A DNA stretch of 20,588 bases. Source: Desulfobacterales bacterium. Its GTDB lineage: Bacteria > Desulfobacterota > Desulfobacteria > Desulfobacterales > 4be13. The stretch is taken from positions 1 to 20,588 of the forward strand of contig JAOZLU010000013.1 of NCBI GenBank assembly GCA_029934695.1, in the 5' to 3' direction. Of this stretch, positions 6,560 through 14,198 are shown piece after piece (position 1 is the stretch's first letter; every line of letters starts with the position of its first letter). The translations under genes and the position numbers were made by a program. The notes beneath the pieces were generated by a model. That model was not told the DNA's origin, did not search any database, and saw nothing but the letters and a program-made list of their open reading frames with translations.

Positions 6560-6622
6560 GCGGACCCATGACTCGGGAGTCACGGCGAAGCATAAGAAGT
6601 TGCGGGCAACTCTCATAAGCAA
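6560..6622 (-). other. Structured leader segment, no known riboswitch recognised
   Basis: Two small stems, TGACT/AGTCA (6569-6582) and AGTTGC/GCAACT (6598-6611), lie between the preceding terminator-like hairpin and the IPT/PKD protein gene. I compared it by eye with c-di-GMP (GEMM) and fluoride consensus motifs and saw no match. It may be only a local hairpin cluster. Confidence 0.25.
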
Positions 6623-6623
6623 T

Positions 6624-6659
6624 AAAGAAACCGAGCCTTCAAAAAAACTCAGTTTCTTT
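6624..6659 (-). terminator. Terminator-like hairpin between the two secreted protein genes
   Basis: Arms 6624-6635 and 6648-6659 form a 12-bp stem. The one non-Watson-Crick position is G-U on the minus-strand RNA but C-A on the plus strand, so the structure favours minus-strand transcripts. T-rich sequence is in the loop and right arm rather than a clean tail. Confidence 0.4.
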
Positions 6660-6701
6660 CAGATTAAATGAAACCGGATATCTGAGGTCGAAGTTTCAGA
6701 G

Positions 6702-6731
6702 GCACAGACAGGAAAAGATTCCTGTCTGTGC
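6702..6731 (-). terminator. Perfect 13-bp hairpin after the 1490-residue protein gene
   Basis: GCACAGACAGGAA (6702-6714) pairs with TTCCTGTCTGTGC (6719-6731) around AAGA, 8 nt past the stop codon. No T-run follows on the minus strand, so it may stabilise the 3' end or slow transcription rather than terminate by itself. Confidence 0.45.
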
Positions 6732-6739
6732 GTGTAAAA

Positions 6740-9700
6740 CTACTCTTTCGCAAACGTAAAATCCTGAGTGGTCGTCTGATCAGCCGCAATCGTGACCTGA
6801 GTTTCCTTTTCAACAGCAACGCCGCCCGGAGATGCCTGAGCCTTCACAGTATAAGTGCCGACATTAAGCCCTTCATAAGTGTATGCGCCATTCTCGAATA
6901 CCATGGCCGCATTCAGGAAGGTGCCGCTGCTGTCGTACACGCCCACAAGCCCCATGAATCCGTTGGCTGCCACGGACGGTTCCTCAACCGTAAGCGTACC
7001 CGATAGTGTTCCGGTGTCCGCGTCACCCAGCGAGATGTCCTTGGTAGCATCGCTGCCGCTGGTTGTCACCGAGCCTTCGTGGTTCCCGGAAGTGCTTATG
7101 ACACTTACTGTGTAGGTGCCGTCCAGAACTTCCACTTCATAGTTGCCATCACTGTCTGTCGTGGTAGAGAAGACAGTGCCGTCTGCGCCCGTCACTTCCA
7201 CCGTCACATCTGCCAAGCCGTTGCCGGATGAATCCGTAACCGTGCCGGAAATGGTATATCCGACATCATCGGCAGAAAATGTGAGTGTGCCGATGTCTTT
7301 ATCCTCAGTCAGCGATACTGCCTCGGCATCTTCCCAGTCGGAGACAAGCGTGTCCGGACCTCCGTAGTAGGCATCAGCATAACCGGCTGCATAGATCCCG
7401 ATCTTATAATTCCCCTTAGCAGGAAGGTCTATGGAAAATTCTCCGTTACCGTTTCTTTCTGTGCCACAGGAAGCTTGGGTTGTTTCATCCCAGGCATCTA
7501 TGTTGATGACGATATCCTCATTATCAGGCAGACCATCTATGGTTCCTGAGAGTGTGAAGAACATCTCGTTACCTTGGGACTCGACAAAGTTAAAGTCAAT
7601 TCCGGTAGCAGAACTTCCTGAAAGATTAACCTTGGCAGCCTCACGCCAGAAGAGGGTGTTTTTGTAAAAGATATGCCTTCTCCCTGCTCCCGCGCTTACG
7701 ATATAATCATCAGCGACTCCGAGTCCTTTTATCTCATACTCGGCGGTTCCGGTTTCATCGGTCTCGACATCAACAAAGCCCCATTCATCATTCTTTTCAC
7801 TGAAGGCATCAACCCATACCCACTGATAGGGGTGATCCGTACCCAAGCTTATGGTTCCGGAGATGCTCTTGCCCTCTGAAATGGTAAAACTTATTGGATC
7901 GCCGCTTGCGCTGTCAACATCGCATTGCTCTTCGTGTTTATAGCCGCGTGGCCTGAAGAAAACACAATAGTCATCAGCCGCGGCAAGACCCGTGATCTCA
8001 TAGTCAACAGGAACGCCTTTCCCCTGTCCTTTCACCGGGGTGCCGCCCCAGAATTCAGCTTTTTTGCTCCAGGCTTCGATTTCAGCCCACTCGCCTTCAT
8101 CAAGGCCGGTGATCTTACCTGAAATCGTCTTGCCTGTGGAAAGCGTGAAGTCTATTCTGTCAACATCGCTGTCTTTGGTGCTGATCAGCTTGGCCCTCTC
8201 CCAGTGAGTCAGGGTCGGTCCGTAGAAGCCGCCGATATAGTCATCTGAATGGATCGAAACCCGGAAGTCCCTGGCAAAACCAAGTCCCTTGATTTCATAA
8301 GCGACATCCTCACCATCACCTATTCCGATCACTTCGACTCCGCATCCGCTGCCAGTTTTCTCGCTGTGTGCATCAACCCATGCAAGCTCGCCTTCATCAA
8401 GCCCTGATACAGTGCCGCTGATCGTACGGCCGGCGGACACGGTGACGTTCACATCGGTGACATTGCCGTCTGTGGTGTCAATAAGCGTGGCTTTATCCCA
8501 AGGAACAAGACGGGCGACTTTTTCATTGTAAAAACCATGAACAAACCGGTCTGAATTGACCGAGACCCGGAAGTCTTTGGCAGAGCCAATGCCCTCTATG
8601 GTGAAGTCAGCGGTCGTATCTTTTGCAATCACTTCCATTCCGCCACAGTCTCTTGTGGATTCACTGCATGCATCTATCCAGAGGACATCACCCTCTTCCA
8701 GTCCGGATATCGTGCCGGAAATCTTTTTCCCGAGTTCCAGCGTTATCCCCACATTGTCTGCATTGGAATCAAACAGAGCAGCCTCTTCCCACGGACCGAG
8801 TTTGCCGTCTTTTTTCAGATGGCCGCACCTGTGGTCCTTTGAACAGACATCCATTCTGTAATCATCCGCAGGGGCAAGGCCGCCGATCTCGAATCCGACC
8901 GCGCCAGTTCCGGTGCCTTTCACCTCAGTACCGCCACCGGTTTGTTTATCCTCGCTCCATACGTCTATCCATGCATGTTTGCCCTCTCCGAGATTGGATA
9001 TGGTGCCGGATATGGTGTCACCGCTGCTCAGAACAAAATCTATCCCTTCGGCAGAACCGTTCGTGGTGTCAACAGGGATCGCCTTTTCTTCATTCGGGGC
9101 GTTTTTGTAGAATACGGTCTGGAAGCGTCCGTCACCATGAGCGACCACTTTGTAGTCCGGAGCCGGAGCAGCCTTGATTTTATAAAAGCCGTCCTCGTTT
9201 GTCTCCGCGCCGAAAGATGCCCTGGTGTGCTTGGAAACAGCCTCAACCGGCATCCAGGGAACAGGCATGCCGTCACGGTCGGTGACACGGCCGCTTATGG
9301 TGTGGCTCTTATAGATGATGACATTAATCTCTACATTCCGATCTTTGACATCCAGCAGGGTGGCCTTTTCCCAATCCGGGACAAGAGTACCGTTCTTTTT
9401 ATTGGGTAGCAGAGGTATGTCCTTCAGCAGCTCTCTCCAGTGACCGCCATAAAAATCAAACTCTTCCCCGGGCCAGCAACTGACCACATATCCGGGTCCT
9501 GAAGAAACTACGATGGAGAACTCACCATCCTCATTTGTAGGTGATCCGCCCCCCGCGCCTGTGACTTCAGAACGGGCTTCGACGTGGAATCCGTGAACAG
9601 CCTTTTTTGTATCCAGATCAAAGACTTTGCCATATATCCTGACCCCTGTGTTCAGGGATATTTCTATGTCATTGACACCATCAGAGCCGACATTTATCAG

Positions 9701-11212
9701 GGTTCTGATCTCCCAGTCGCCGGTGACTCCGCCTTTTCTGACTCCGTCTTTATCAAAGAAAAATCCGCCCACAAGGCCGAGGTCAGCTTTGGCATCAATA
9801 TTGAGGTCATAACCTTCGCCCTCAGGTACGGCTATGCTGAATTTACCATTCTCAAGCGGGCTGCCGCCACCGGCCTTCATTTCTTCAGACCATGCATGGA
9901 CCCATCCCTCGGAAACCGGACTGCCAGCACCATCCAGAACAGTGCCGCTGATGCTCACGCCTTTTCCCAAGATGATCTTTACCTCGCTGATCCCTTCGGG
10001 TCCGACTTCCATCAGGGTTCTTTTTTCCCAATCACCAGTGACTTTTCCTTCCCACGGAGAATTTCCATCTTCATCAAGAAGAAATCCGCCGATGATACCT
10101 GTCCCTGGTTTGCCGTCAACATTGATATGATAACCAGGCCCTTTGGGCACGGGAATGTTGAATTTCCCTTCCCCATTGGTCTCTCCGCCGTTCCCTTCTC
10201 CGATTTCTTCGGAGTGGACATCAACCCACGCGTGCGGAATCGGCCTGTCATCGGCATCAAGAACGATGCCCCTGACCGACACCTGCTTTTTAACCTCAAT
10301 GTTTACGATGATATTCTCATTCTGTACCGGTACATGGTAAAGGTAGTCCCAGTCGCCGGCAAAGCCGTCAAAGCCGTCGCTCACATCATCCTCTTCATAA
10401 AGGACAAAAGGGCCGCCGTGAAAGTCAATAATGCCGCTTTCCCAGTCCGGCTCTGTGACCACTTCAAAGTTTCCATGTCTGGTGTGAAGATAGAGCACAT
10501 ATCCGCCGTCTTCCTGGACACGGGCTTCTCCTTCTTCGTTAGTCTCCGGATCCCATACACGAACCCACATGCCTACGGCCGGCTCCTGTGTCCCATCAGA
10601 GCCAGCACTCCAGACCTTGCCGCTGATGGTGACACCGTCGCCGCCGCCACAGTCATTGGGATCATAAGTGGGATTGTTGGGGTCACAGGGATCCATGCAC
10701 TCGGGATTGTCCTCTGTGAAGTCCGGATGACGGGGATCGCAAATGTCCCATTCTCCCTCCTTACAGATCGGGTCATCAGGATTATAGTGCTCGCTGTTTT
10801 CATTAAAGCAGATTTCCTTTCTGCAACCCTCAGGGTTGAAATTCTCACTGTACTCATCGCAGATGTCCATCGGCGGCTCGCAATCCGGATTATCATTTGT
10901 GAAACCCGGGTTGCAGGCATCGCAAATATTTGCGCAGTCGAGATCGCAACCCGGTTTGTCCGGATCATAATCGGAATAGTTATCATCGCAGCAACTGTCC
11001 CAAAAGTCGCAATTCAGTGTCTCATCCCGTCTGGGGCTTCTTGCTGTCACCGCCCGATCTTCCATCTTGGAGATCGCCTTGTCCACTCTCTCCTTGAAAA
11101 GAGGCGGTTCCTTGATTTTCAAGTTGCTGGCCGCGTCCGCGACAGGGCCGAACCCTATCCCGACAATGGCCATGAATACAGCCAACAGTATCATACATTT
11201 ACAAACTTTCAT
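6740..11212 (-). CDS. Giant secreted protein: Cys-rich D/N-P repeats plus about 13 beta-sandwich modules
   Basis: A 1490-residue protein with a signal peptide (1-27, ending ADA). Residues 68-188 hold six short acidic Cys-bounded repeats of the form C-x(3-8)-[FY]-x(1-3)-[DN]-P-x(1-4)-C, for example CDPNNPTYDPNDC. From about 194 to the end come roughly 13 modules of 80-115 residues beginning ISG(T/K)(V/I), related to carboxypeptidase-regulatory-like beta-sandwiches. The clearest is YTISGTVTDSSGNGLADVTV near the C-terminus. Central modules share SGLDEGE, DAxSE, a GG pair, and DW/PW-E-x-A-x-L. The modules have diverged. There is no catalytic domain and no obvious anchor. A cell-surface, sheath or matrix role is inferred. 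AGGAGGT is 7 nt before the ATG. It is followed by the IPT/PKD protein gene and may share its role. Confidence 0.85.
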   Translation of the reverse strand: MKVCKCMILLAVFMAIVGIGFGPVADAASNLKIKEPPLFKERVDKAISKMEDRAVTARSPRRDETLNCDFWDSCCDDNYSDYDPDKPGCDLDCANICDACNPGFTNDNPDCEPPMDICDEYSENFNPEGCRKEICFNENSEHYNPDDPICKEGEWDICDPRHPDFTEDNPECMDPCDPNNPTYDPNDCGGGDGVTISGKVWSAGSDGTQEPAVGMWVRVWDPETNEEGEARVQEDGGYVLYLHTRHGNFEVVTEPDWESGIIDFHGGPFVLYEEDDVSDGFDGFAGDWDYLYHVPVQNENIIVNIEVKKQVSVRGIVLDADDRPIPHAWVDVHSEEIGEGNGGETNGEGKFNIPVPKGPGYHINVDGKPGTGIIGGFLLDEDGNSPWEGKVTGDWEKRTLMEVGPEGISEVKIILGKGVSISGTVLDGAGSPVSEGWVHAWSEEMKAGGGSPLENGKFSIAVPEGEGYDLNIDAKADLGLVGGFFFDKDGVRKGGVTGDWEIRTLINVGSDGVNDIEISLNTGVRIYGKVFDLDTKKAVHGFHVEARSEVTGAGGGSPTNEDGEFSIVVSSGPGYVVSCWPGEEFDFYGGHWRELLKDIPLLPNKKNGTLVPDWEKATLLDVKDRNVEINVIIYKSHTISGRVTDRDGMPVPWMPVEAVSKHTRASFGAETNEDGFYKIKAAPAPDYKVVAHGDGRFQTVFYKNAPNEEKAIPVDTTNGSAEGIDFVLSSGDTISGTISNLGEGKHAWIDVWSEDKQTGGGTEVKGTGTGAVGFEIGGLAPADDYRMDVCSKDHRCGHLKKDGKLGPWEEAALFDSNADNVGITLELGKKISGTISGLEEGDVLWIDACSESTRDCGGMEVIAKDTTADFTIEGIGSAKDFRVSVNSDRFVHGFYNEKVARLVPWDKATLIDTTDGNVTDVNVTVSAGRTISGTVSGLDEGELAWVDAHSEKTGSGCGVEVIGIGDGEDVAYEIKGLGFARDFRVSIHSDDYIGGFYGPTLTHWERAKLISTKDSDVDRIDFTLSTGKTISGKITGLDEGEWAEIEAWSKKAEFWGGTPVKGQGKGVPVDYEITGLAAADDYCVFFRPRGYKHEEQCDVDSASGDPISFTISEGKSISGTISLGTDHPYQWVWVDAFSEKNDEWGFVDVETDETGTAEYEIKGLGVADDYIVSAGAGRRHIFYKNTLFWREAAKVNLSGSSATGIDFNFVESQGNEMFFTLSGTIDGLPDNEDIVINIDAWDETTQASCGTERNGNGEFSIDLPAKGNYKIGIYAAGYADAYYGGPDTLVSDWEDAEAVSLTEDKDIGTLTFSADDVGYTISGTVTDSSGNGLADVTVEVTGADGTVFSTTTDSDGNYEVEVLDGTYTVSVISTSGNHEGSVTTSGSDATKDISLGDADTGTLSGTLTVEEPSVAANGFMGLVGVYDSSGTFLNAAMVFENGAYTYEGLNVGTYTVKAQASPGGVAVEKETQVTIAADQTTTQDFTFAKE

Positions 11213-11271
11213 TTTTGTACCTCCTGAATAAATTCATCGTTTAAATTACCCTTGTTTAAATTACCTTTCAT
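11209..11271 (-). CDS. Possible 20-residue leader peptide overlapping the giant protein start
   Basis: The frame MKGNLNKGNLNDEFIQEVQK begins at ATG 11271 and its TGA overlaps the giant gene's ATG as ATGA, a layout typical of translational coupling. The internal KGNLN duplication comes from a tandem GGTAATTTAAAC repeat. A strong Shine-Dalgarno-like AAAGGAGGTG (about 11294-11303) lies 24 nt upstream of this ATG, too far for normal use. It may be chance; I see nothing else supporting it. Confidence 0.22.
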   Translation of the reverse strand: MKGNLNKGNLNDEFIQEVQK

Positions 11272-11390
11272 TACTGTGTTCTTTGTAAATTTTCACCTCC
11301 TTTCCCGAACATATTCTTAAAAAACTTGACAATCAGATTTTTTATGACTGCACACCCATTTTCTGTGTACAAAAAGTTGAGACAGACGGG

Positions 11391-11423
11391 AACCCGGGTT
11401 TTTTACCTGAAAAAAACCTGGTT
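11391..11423 (-). terminator. Hairpin after the STN/coiled-coil protein gene
   Basis: AACCCGGGTTTTTT (11391-11404) pairs with AAAAAACCTGGTT (11411-11423) with one bulge. It lies 4 nt past the stop codon (11428). The A/T pairs in the stem give it a terminator look on either strand, without a strong T-tail on the minus strand. Confidence 0.4.
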
Positions 11424-11427
11424 CTTT

Positions 11428-12339
11428 TTAATAGCGAAACCTCTGTTTCCTGACATCCCGCAGTTTTTCGGCTTTCCGCTGTCTGTCTGCAAGCTTTTTC
11501 TGATCATCAATCTTCGACAGCCCATCGGTCAGTCTCCTGATATTCATTTCTTCAATTATTATGCTGTCTGAGCTTTTCACTTTGACAAGCTCCTGCTCTG
11601 CCCGTCCCAGTTCCCTTACAATACCCGCCCTTTCATGGGAAAAGGTTCTGCTCAGTTTCATTTTCAGTTCAGCAATTTTCCTGTTTGCACGGGATATTTC
11701 AAATCTGTTTTTTTGACGGAGGAGATCAAGGTTTTGTCTTGCAAGCATTATTTCATATTTTATGGCTCCCCGATTTCTGGGGATATGCTTCTTTGATGAT
11801 CCGGGATGCTGCTGCTTTGAGTTGACGACTGGCGCAGAATCGGCAGACGACGAAGCTCCGGCCCGGCCGTGTTTCCCGGACTCTCCCGGGATACCTTTAT
11901 TATAGTCCCTGAAACTGGCTGACATCATATTCCCGCTTTTAAATATTTTAACAGTGTTTAGACAGAATTGCAGTTTTCCATTCGGATTTTTTTCTTTGGT
12001 AAAGATGAAAGCACTGCTGAGTGCCGGGCCCAGCAGTCGCTTTATTCCTGCTTCAAGGGGCATGTTCTGAATTTTTGATGTGATTTTGTGGGAGATGCTC
12101 TCGTCCAACAGCACCTTTATCCCGGCCTTTGAGAGCGTTTCAGCAACATCCGAGATGTCTGCGCCAACGAGATTTGCAGAAATGGTGTTTTGGGATCTGC
12201 TGACATTTATGAAATGAGATTGCAGGAGAGGAAATTCGTCAGCACTTATGGAAGAATAAGGGAACACCAGAAAAAAAACGAATATCATCTTCAGGACTGC
12301 GACATTTATAGAGCAAAAGTATGATCTGTGAAAGTACAT
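11428..12339 (-). CDS. STN-like domain and coiled-coil protein, probably periplasmic
   Basis: A protein of 303 residues from ATG 12339, chosen because AAGGAGG sits 5 nt upstream; an ATG at 12369 lacks such a site. Residues 14-32 are hydrophobic (signal peptide or anchor, with ISA before DEF). Residues about 51-113 match the short secretin/TonB N-terminal (STN) pattern: ISANLVGADISDVAETL, then VLLDESI, then IQNMPLEAGIKRLL. A low-complexity Gly/Ser linker (150-185) leads to a basic coiled coil (about 193-300) rich in K, R and E. STN domains usually belong to secretins or TonB receptors; here there is no secretin channel or beta-barrel, so this is an accessory protein of unknown role. Its promoter and first six codons are duplicated upstream (12462-12589). 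Confidence 0.7.
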   Translation of the reverse strand: MYFHRSYFCSINVAVLKMIFVFFLVFPYSSISADEFPLLQSHFINVSRSQNTISANLVGADISDVAETLSKAGIKVLLDESISHKITSKIQNMPLEAGIKRLLGPALSSAFIFTKEKNPNGKLQFCLNTVKIFKSGNMMSASFRDYNKGIPGESGKHGRAGASSSADSAPVVNSKQQHPGSSKKHIPRNRGAIKYEIMLARQNLDLLRQKNRFEISRANRKIAELKMKLSRTFSHERAGIVRELGRAEQELVKVKSSDSIIIEEMNIRRLTDGLSKIDDQKKLADRQRKAEKLRDVRKQRFRY

Positions 12340-12385
12340 TTTGCCTCCTTGATAAATTCGGCTTTCCAAAATAGGAAATTGTCGT

Positions 12386-12414
12386 TTTATAACTTATTTC
12401 TTAATGATATACAA
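12386..12414 (-). promoter_or_regulatory. Promoter candidate P1 of STN/coiled-coil gene
   Basis: On the minus strand TTGTAT (12409-12414), 17 bp, then TATAAA (12386-12391). The start codon is 47 bp downstream of the -10. Confidence 0.5.
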
Positions 12415-12523
12415 GAGTTTTTTTTTCTTACATTGCAGTTTTAAAAAAGTCAGGGAAGACTGATCTGTGAAAATACATTTTGCCTCCGTGACAAATTCGG
12501 CTTTCAAAATAGAAAATTGTCGT

Positions 12524-12552
12524 TTTATAACTTCTTTTTTAATAATACACAA
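12524..12552 (-). promoter_or_regulatory. Promoter candidate P2, duplicated copy
   Basis: On the minus strand TTGTGT (12547-12552), 17 bp, then TATAAA (12524-12529), the exact counterpart of P1 in the upstream duplicate. It would first transcribe the 16-codon remnant, then P1 and the gene. Confidence 0.45.
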
Positions 12553-12717
12553 AAGATTTTTTTTTCTTACATCTCAGTTAAAAAAAAATGTCATATTCCA
12601 CAGAATCTGATACTGCTGGTACCACAATCTGAATCTTCCTGGTGCACCTGAAGACGGAACTACGAACTTTTCAATTCATCTGCTTTTCAGGCAAAATGAT
12701 ATTTCAGAAGGATATTA

Positions 12718-12896
12718 CTGATTCTGACGGATTTTGTGGCTGCATAAGATTTCAGACATCTGTGATTTTTGCAAACCGCGGATGAACGCTGATGCTCCCG
12801 CACTCTGACCGCCTGCACAGGCCGTGAGCATCTGTCTGCGTTCATCTGCGTTCATCTGCGGATCATATCGGAAACCACAAAAACCGTTAGAATCAG
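12718..12896. repeat. Inverted-repeat element with nested stem
   Basis: Arms 12718-12739 (CTGATTCTGACGGATTTTGT…) and 12875-12896 are inverted copies with 20 of 22 positions matching. Inside, CCGCGGATGAACGCTGATGCT (from 12776) pairs with AGCATCTG…CATCTGCGG (12828-12861), making a long stem. The CATCTGCGTTCATCTGCGG motif also occurs near 107-125. No coding sequence is present. Confidence 0.6.
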
Positions 12897-12926
12897 GGAT
12901 ACAATTAAATTGTTCAAACTGTTCCC

Positions 12927-12955
12927 TTGACAGGGAATGAATTTGTTAATATAGG
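12927..12955 (+). promoter_or_regulatory. Promoter candidate for the DapA-like gene
   Basis: TTGACA (12927-12932), 17 bp, then TATAGG (12950-12955). The expected leader of about 115 nt contains the 7-bp microsatellite. Confidence 0.55.
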
Positions 12956-13000
12956 AAACATATATCAGACATTATCGGAAACAAGCATTTTGGGATGAAA

Positions 13001-13035
13001 AAAACTTAAAACTTAAAACTTAAAACTTAAAACTT
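13001..13035 (+). repeat. Microsatellite, five exact copies of AAAACTT
   Basis: Five perfect 7-bp units lie between the promoter candidate and the start codon of the DapA-like gene (13078). Copy number may change by slippage and alter leader length. No effect on the reading frame is expected because the array is not translated. Confidence 0.85.
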
Positions 13036-13077
13036 TGCAACCCTCTCAGAGGGATGTGCTTTTTGAAGGGGATTTCT

Positions 13078-14112
13078 ATGATCACAGGAAGTTATACAGC
13101 ACTTGTAACGCCATTCAGGGGTGATGCGGTAGATTATGAAGGGCTTGGCAGTCTTGCTGATTTCCAGATAGAAAATGGAATCGGCGGAATACTGGCAGTG
13201 GGAACGACTGGGGAAAGTCCCTGTCTGACATGGGAGGAACACAACGCCGTTATTGAAGAGGTTGCAAAAAAAACAAAGGGTAAATGCGTTTGCATCGCAG
13301 GAACCGGAAGCAACAATACAAAAGAGAGCCTTGCAGCCACAAAACATGCCGCCCATGCCGGTGCGGATGCTGTATTGCTCATGGATCCTTATTATAATGG
13401 GCCCAGCTCCCTTGAAATTCGTAAGGAATATATCGGCCCTGTTGCCAAAGCTTTTCCTGATATTCAGGTAATCCCTTATGTTATTCCCGGCAGGACAGGC
13501 ACGCAGCTGCTGCCTGAGGATATTGCGCTTCTGAGTAAGGAATTTAAGAATGTAAGCACAGTGAAAGAGGCCACAGGCAACATTGAAAACATGAGACGCA
13601 CAAGGGAGTGCTGCGGTCCGGATTTCATCATTCTTTCCGGCGATGACGGCATGACCTCCCAGATGATGACAGACCCTGATGTGAAGGCATCCGGTGCGAT
13701 TTCTGTTGCTTCAAATATCGCCCCGCGCGCGGTTTCTGAAATGATACGCTTTTTTGAACAGGGAAACGTGGCAGAAGCAAAGCGTCTGGCATCCGCACTT
13801 CAGCCGCTTTTTGATTTGGTGACAGTCAAAACCATGGAAAAAACGCCTTACGGAGAAGTGGTGTTCAGGGCCAGAAATCCTTTGGCCTTCAAAGCGCTGA
13901 TGTCCATTTTGGGGATGCCCTCGGGCAGATGCCGCCAGCCTCTGGGCAAACTGACCCAAAACGCCATGGACAAAATACTTGGGGCCGCACGAAAGGTTCA
14001 GTCTGACAATCCTGAGATATTCAAGCCGATTGCGGAATTTTTCAGCGTGGACATTGAAGAACGCCTGAATACACCTTCAAACTGGAAATCGCTGGTTTAT
14101 GAGGGTTATTAA
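13078..14112 (+). CDS. DapA/N-acetylneuraminate lyase superfamily aldolase
   Basis: A protein of 344 residues from ATG 13078 (AAGGGG 7 nt upstream; the earlier in-frame ATG-like start at 13054 lacks support). It is a class I (Schiff-base) TIM-barrel lyase. Residues matching E. coli DapA are T43-T44 in VGTTGES, Y106 in PYYNGP, Y134 and R139 in PYVIPGRTG, and the Schiff-base lysine K163 in VKEATGN. The usual YNVPGRT has become YVIPGRT (N to V), and the C-terminus is about 50 residues longer than the roughly 292-residue E. coli enzyme. It could be true 4-hydroxy-tetrahydrodipicolinate synthase, so lysine and diaminopimelate supply, or a relative acting on another 2-oxo acid. It converges with an SDR gene. 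I leave the symbol open. Confidence 0.85.
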   Translation: MITGSYTALVTPFRGDAVDYEGLGSLADFQIENGIGGILAVGTTGESPCLTWEEHNAVIEEVAKKTKGKCVCIAGTGSNNTKESLAATKHAAHAGADAVLLMDPYYNGPSSLEIRKEYIGPVAKAFPDIQVIPYVIPGRTGTQLLPEDIALLSKEFKNVSTVKEATGNIENMRRTRECCGPDFIILSGDDGMTSQMMTDPDVKASGAISVASNIAPRAVSEMIRFFEQGNVAEAKRLASALQPLFDLVTVKTMEKTPYGEVVFRARNPLAFKALMSILGMPSGRCRQPLGKLTQNAMDKILGAARKVQSDNPEIFKPIAEFFSVDIEERLNTPSNWKSLVYEGY

Positions 14113-14141
14113 AGAAAAGTTGAAAGAAATGCAGGTGTAAC

Positions 14142-14174
14142 GAAGCGAAACCCGCAAATGGTGGGTTCCGCTTC
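14142..14174. terminator. Hairpin between convergent genes, dispersed repeat type
   Basis: GAAGCGAAACCCGC (14142-14155) pairs with GTGGGTTCCGCTTC (14161-14174), 12 of 14 positions, around AAATG. ATTTTCTT follows on the plus strand. It belongs to the same repeat type as 4038-4160 and may act as a terminator of the DapA-like gene. Confidence 0.5.
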
Positions 14175-14198
14175 ATTTTCTTGAATCGGATATATGGA

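Larger units (their letters stand above)
12323..12589. repeat. Tandem duplication (139-bp period) of promoter, RBS and first codons
   Basis: Copy 1 (12323-12449) and copy 2 (12462-12589) start GATCTGTGAAA-G/A-TACATTTTG and can be followed to the T-runs and TTACATNNCAGTT near their ends, with scattered substitutions and a few indels. Copy 1 carries the real start of the STN/coiled-coil gene. Copy 2 repeats the ribosome-binding site (as CGGAGG) and the first six codons and then opens a 16-codon frame, MYFHRSVFPDFFKTAM, ending in TAA. The divergence shows the duplication is not recent. Confidence 0.85.
12340..13077. other. 738-bp intergenic region between divergent genes
   Basis: No gene beyond the 16-codon remnant is seen. 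It holds the duplicated promoter (12323-12589), a 15-mer CGGAACTACGAACTT (12655-12669) that is the inverted copy of 1659-1673, an inverted-repeat element (12718-12896), the DapA-like gene's promoter (12927-12955) and a 7-bp microsatellite (13001-13035). Confidence 0.7.

Noticed and set aside
6560..6622. c-di-GMP or other known riboswitch before the IPT/PKD gene
   Set aside because: Only two short stems are present; conserved riboswitch sequence blocks were not seen.
9584..11227. 547-codon open frame on the plus strand
   Set aside because: It lies wholly antisense to the giant secreted protein gene, has no signal or domain I recognise and no ribosome-binding site; it follows from the codon bias of the real gene.
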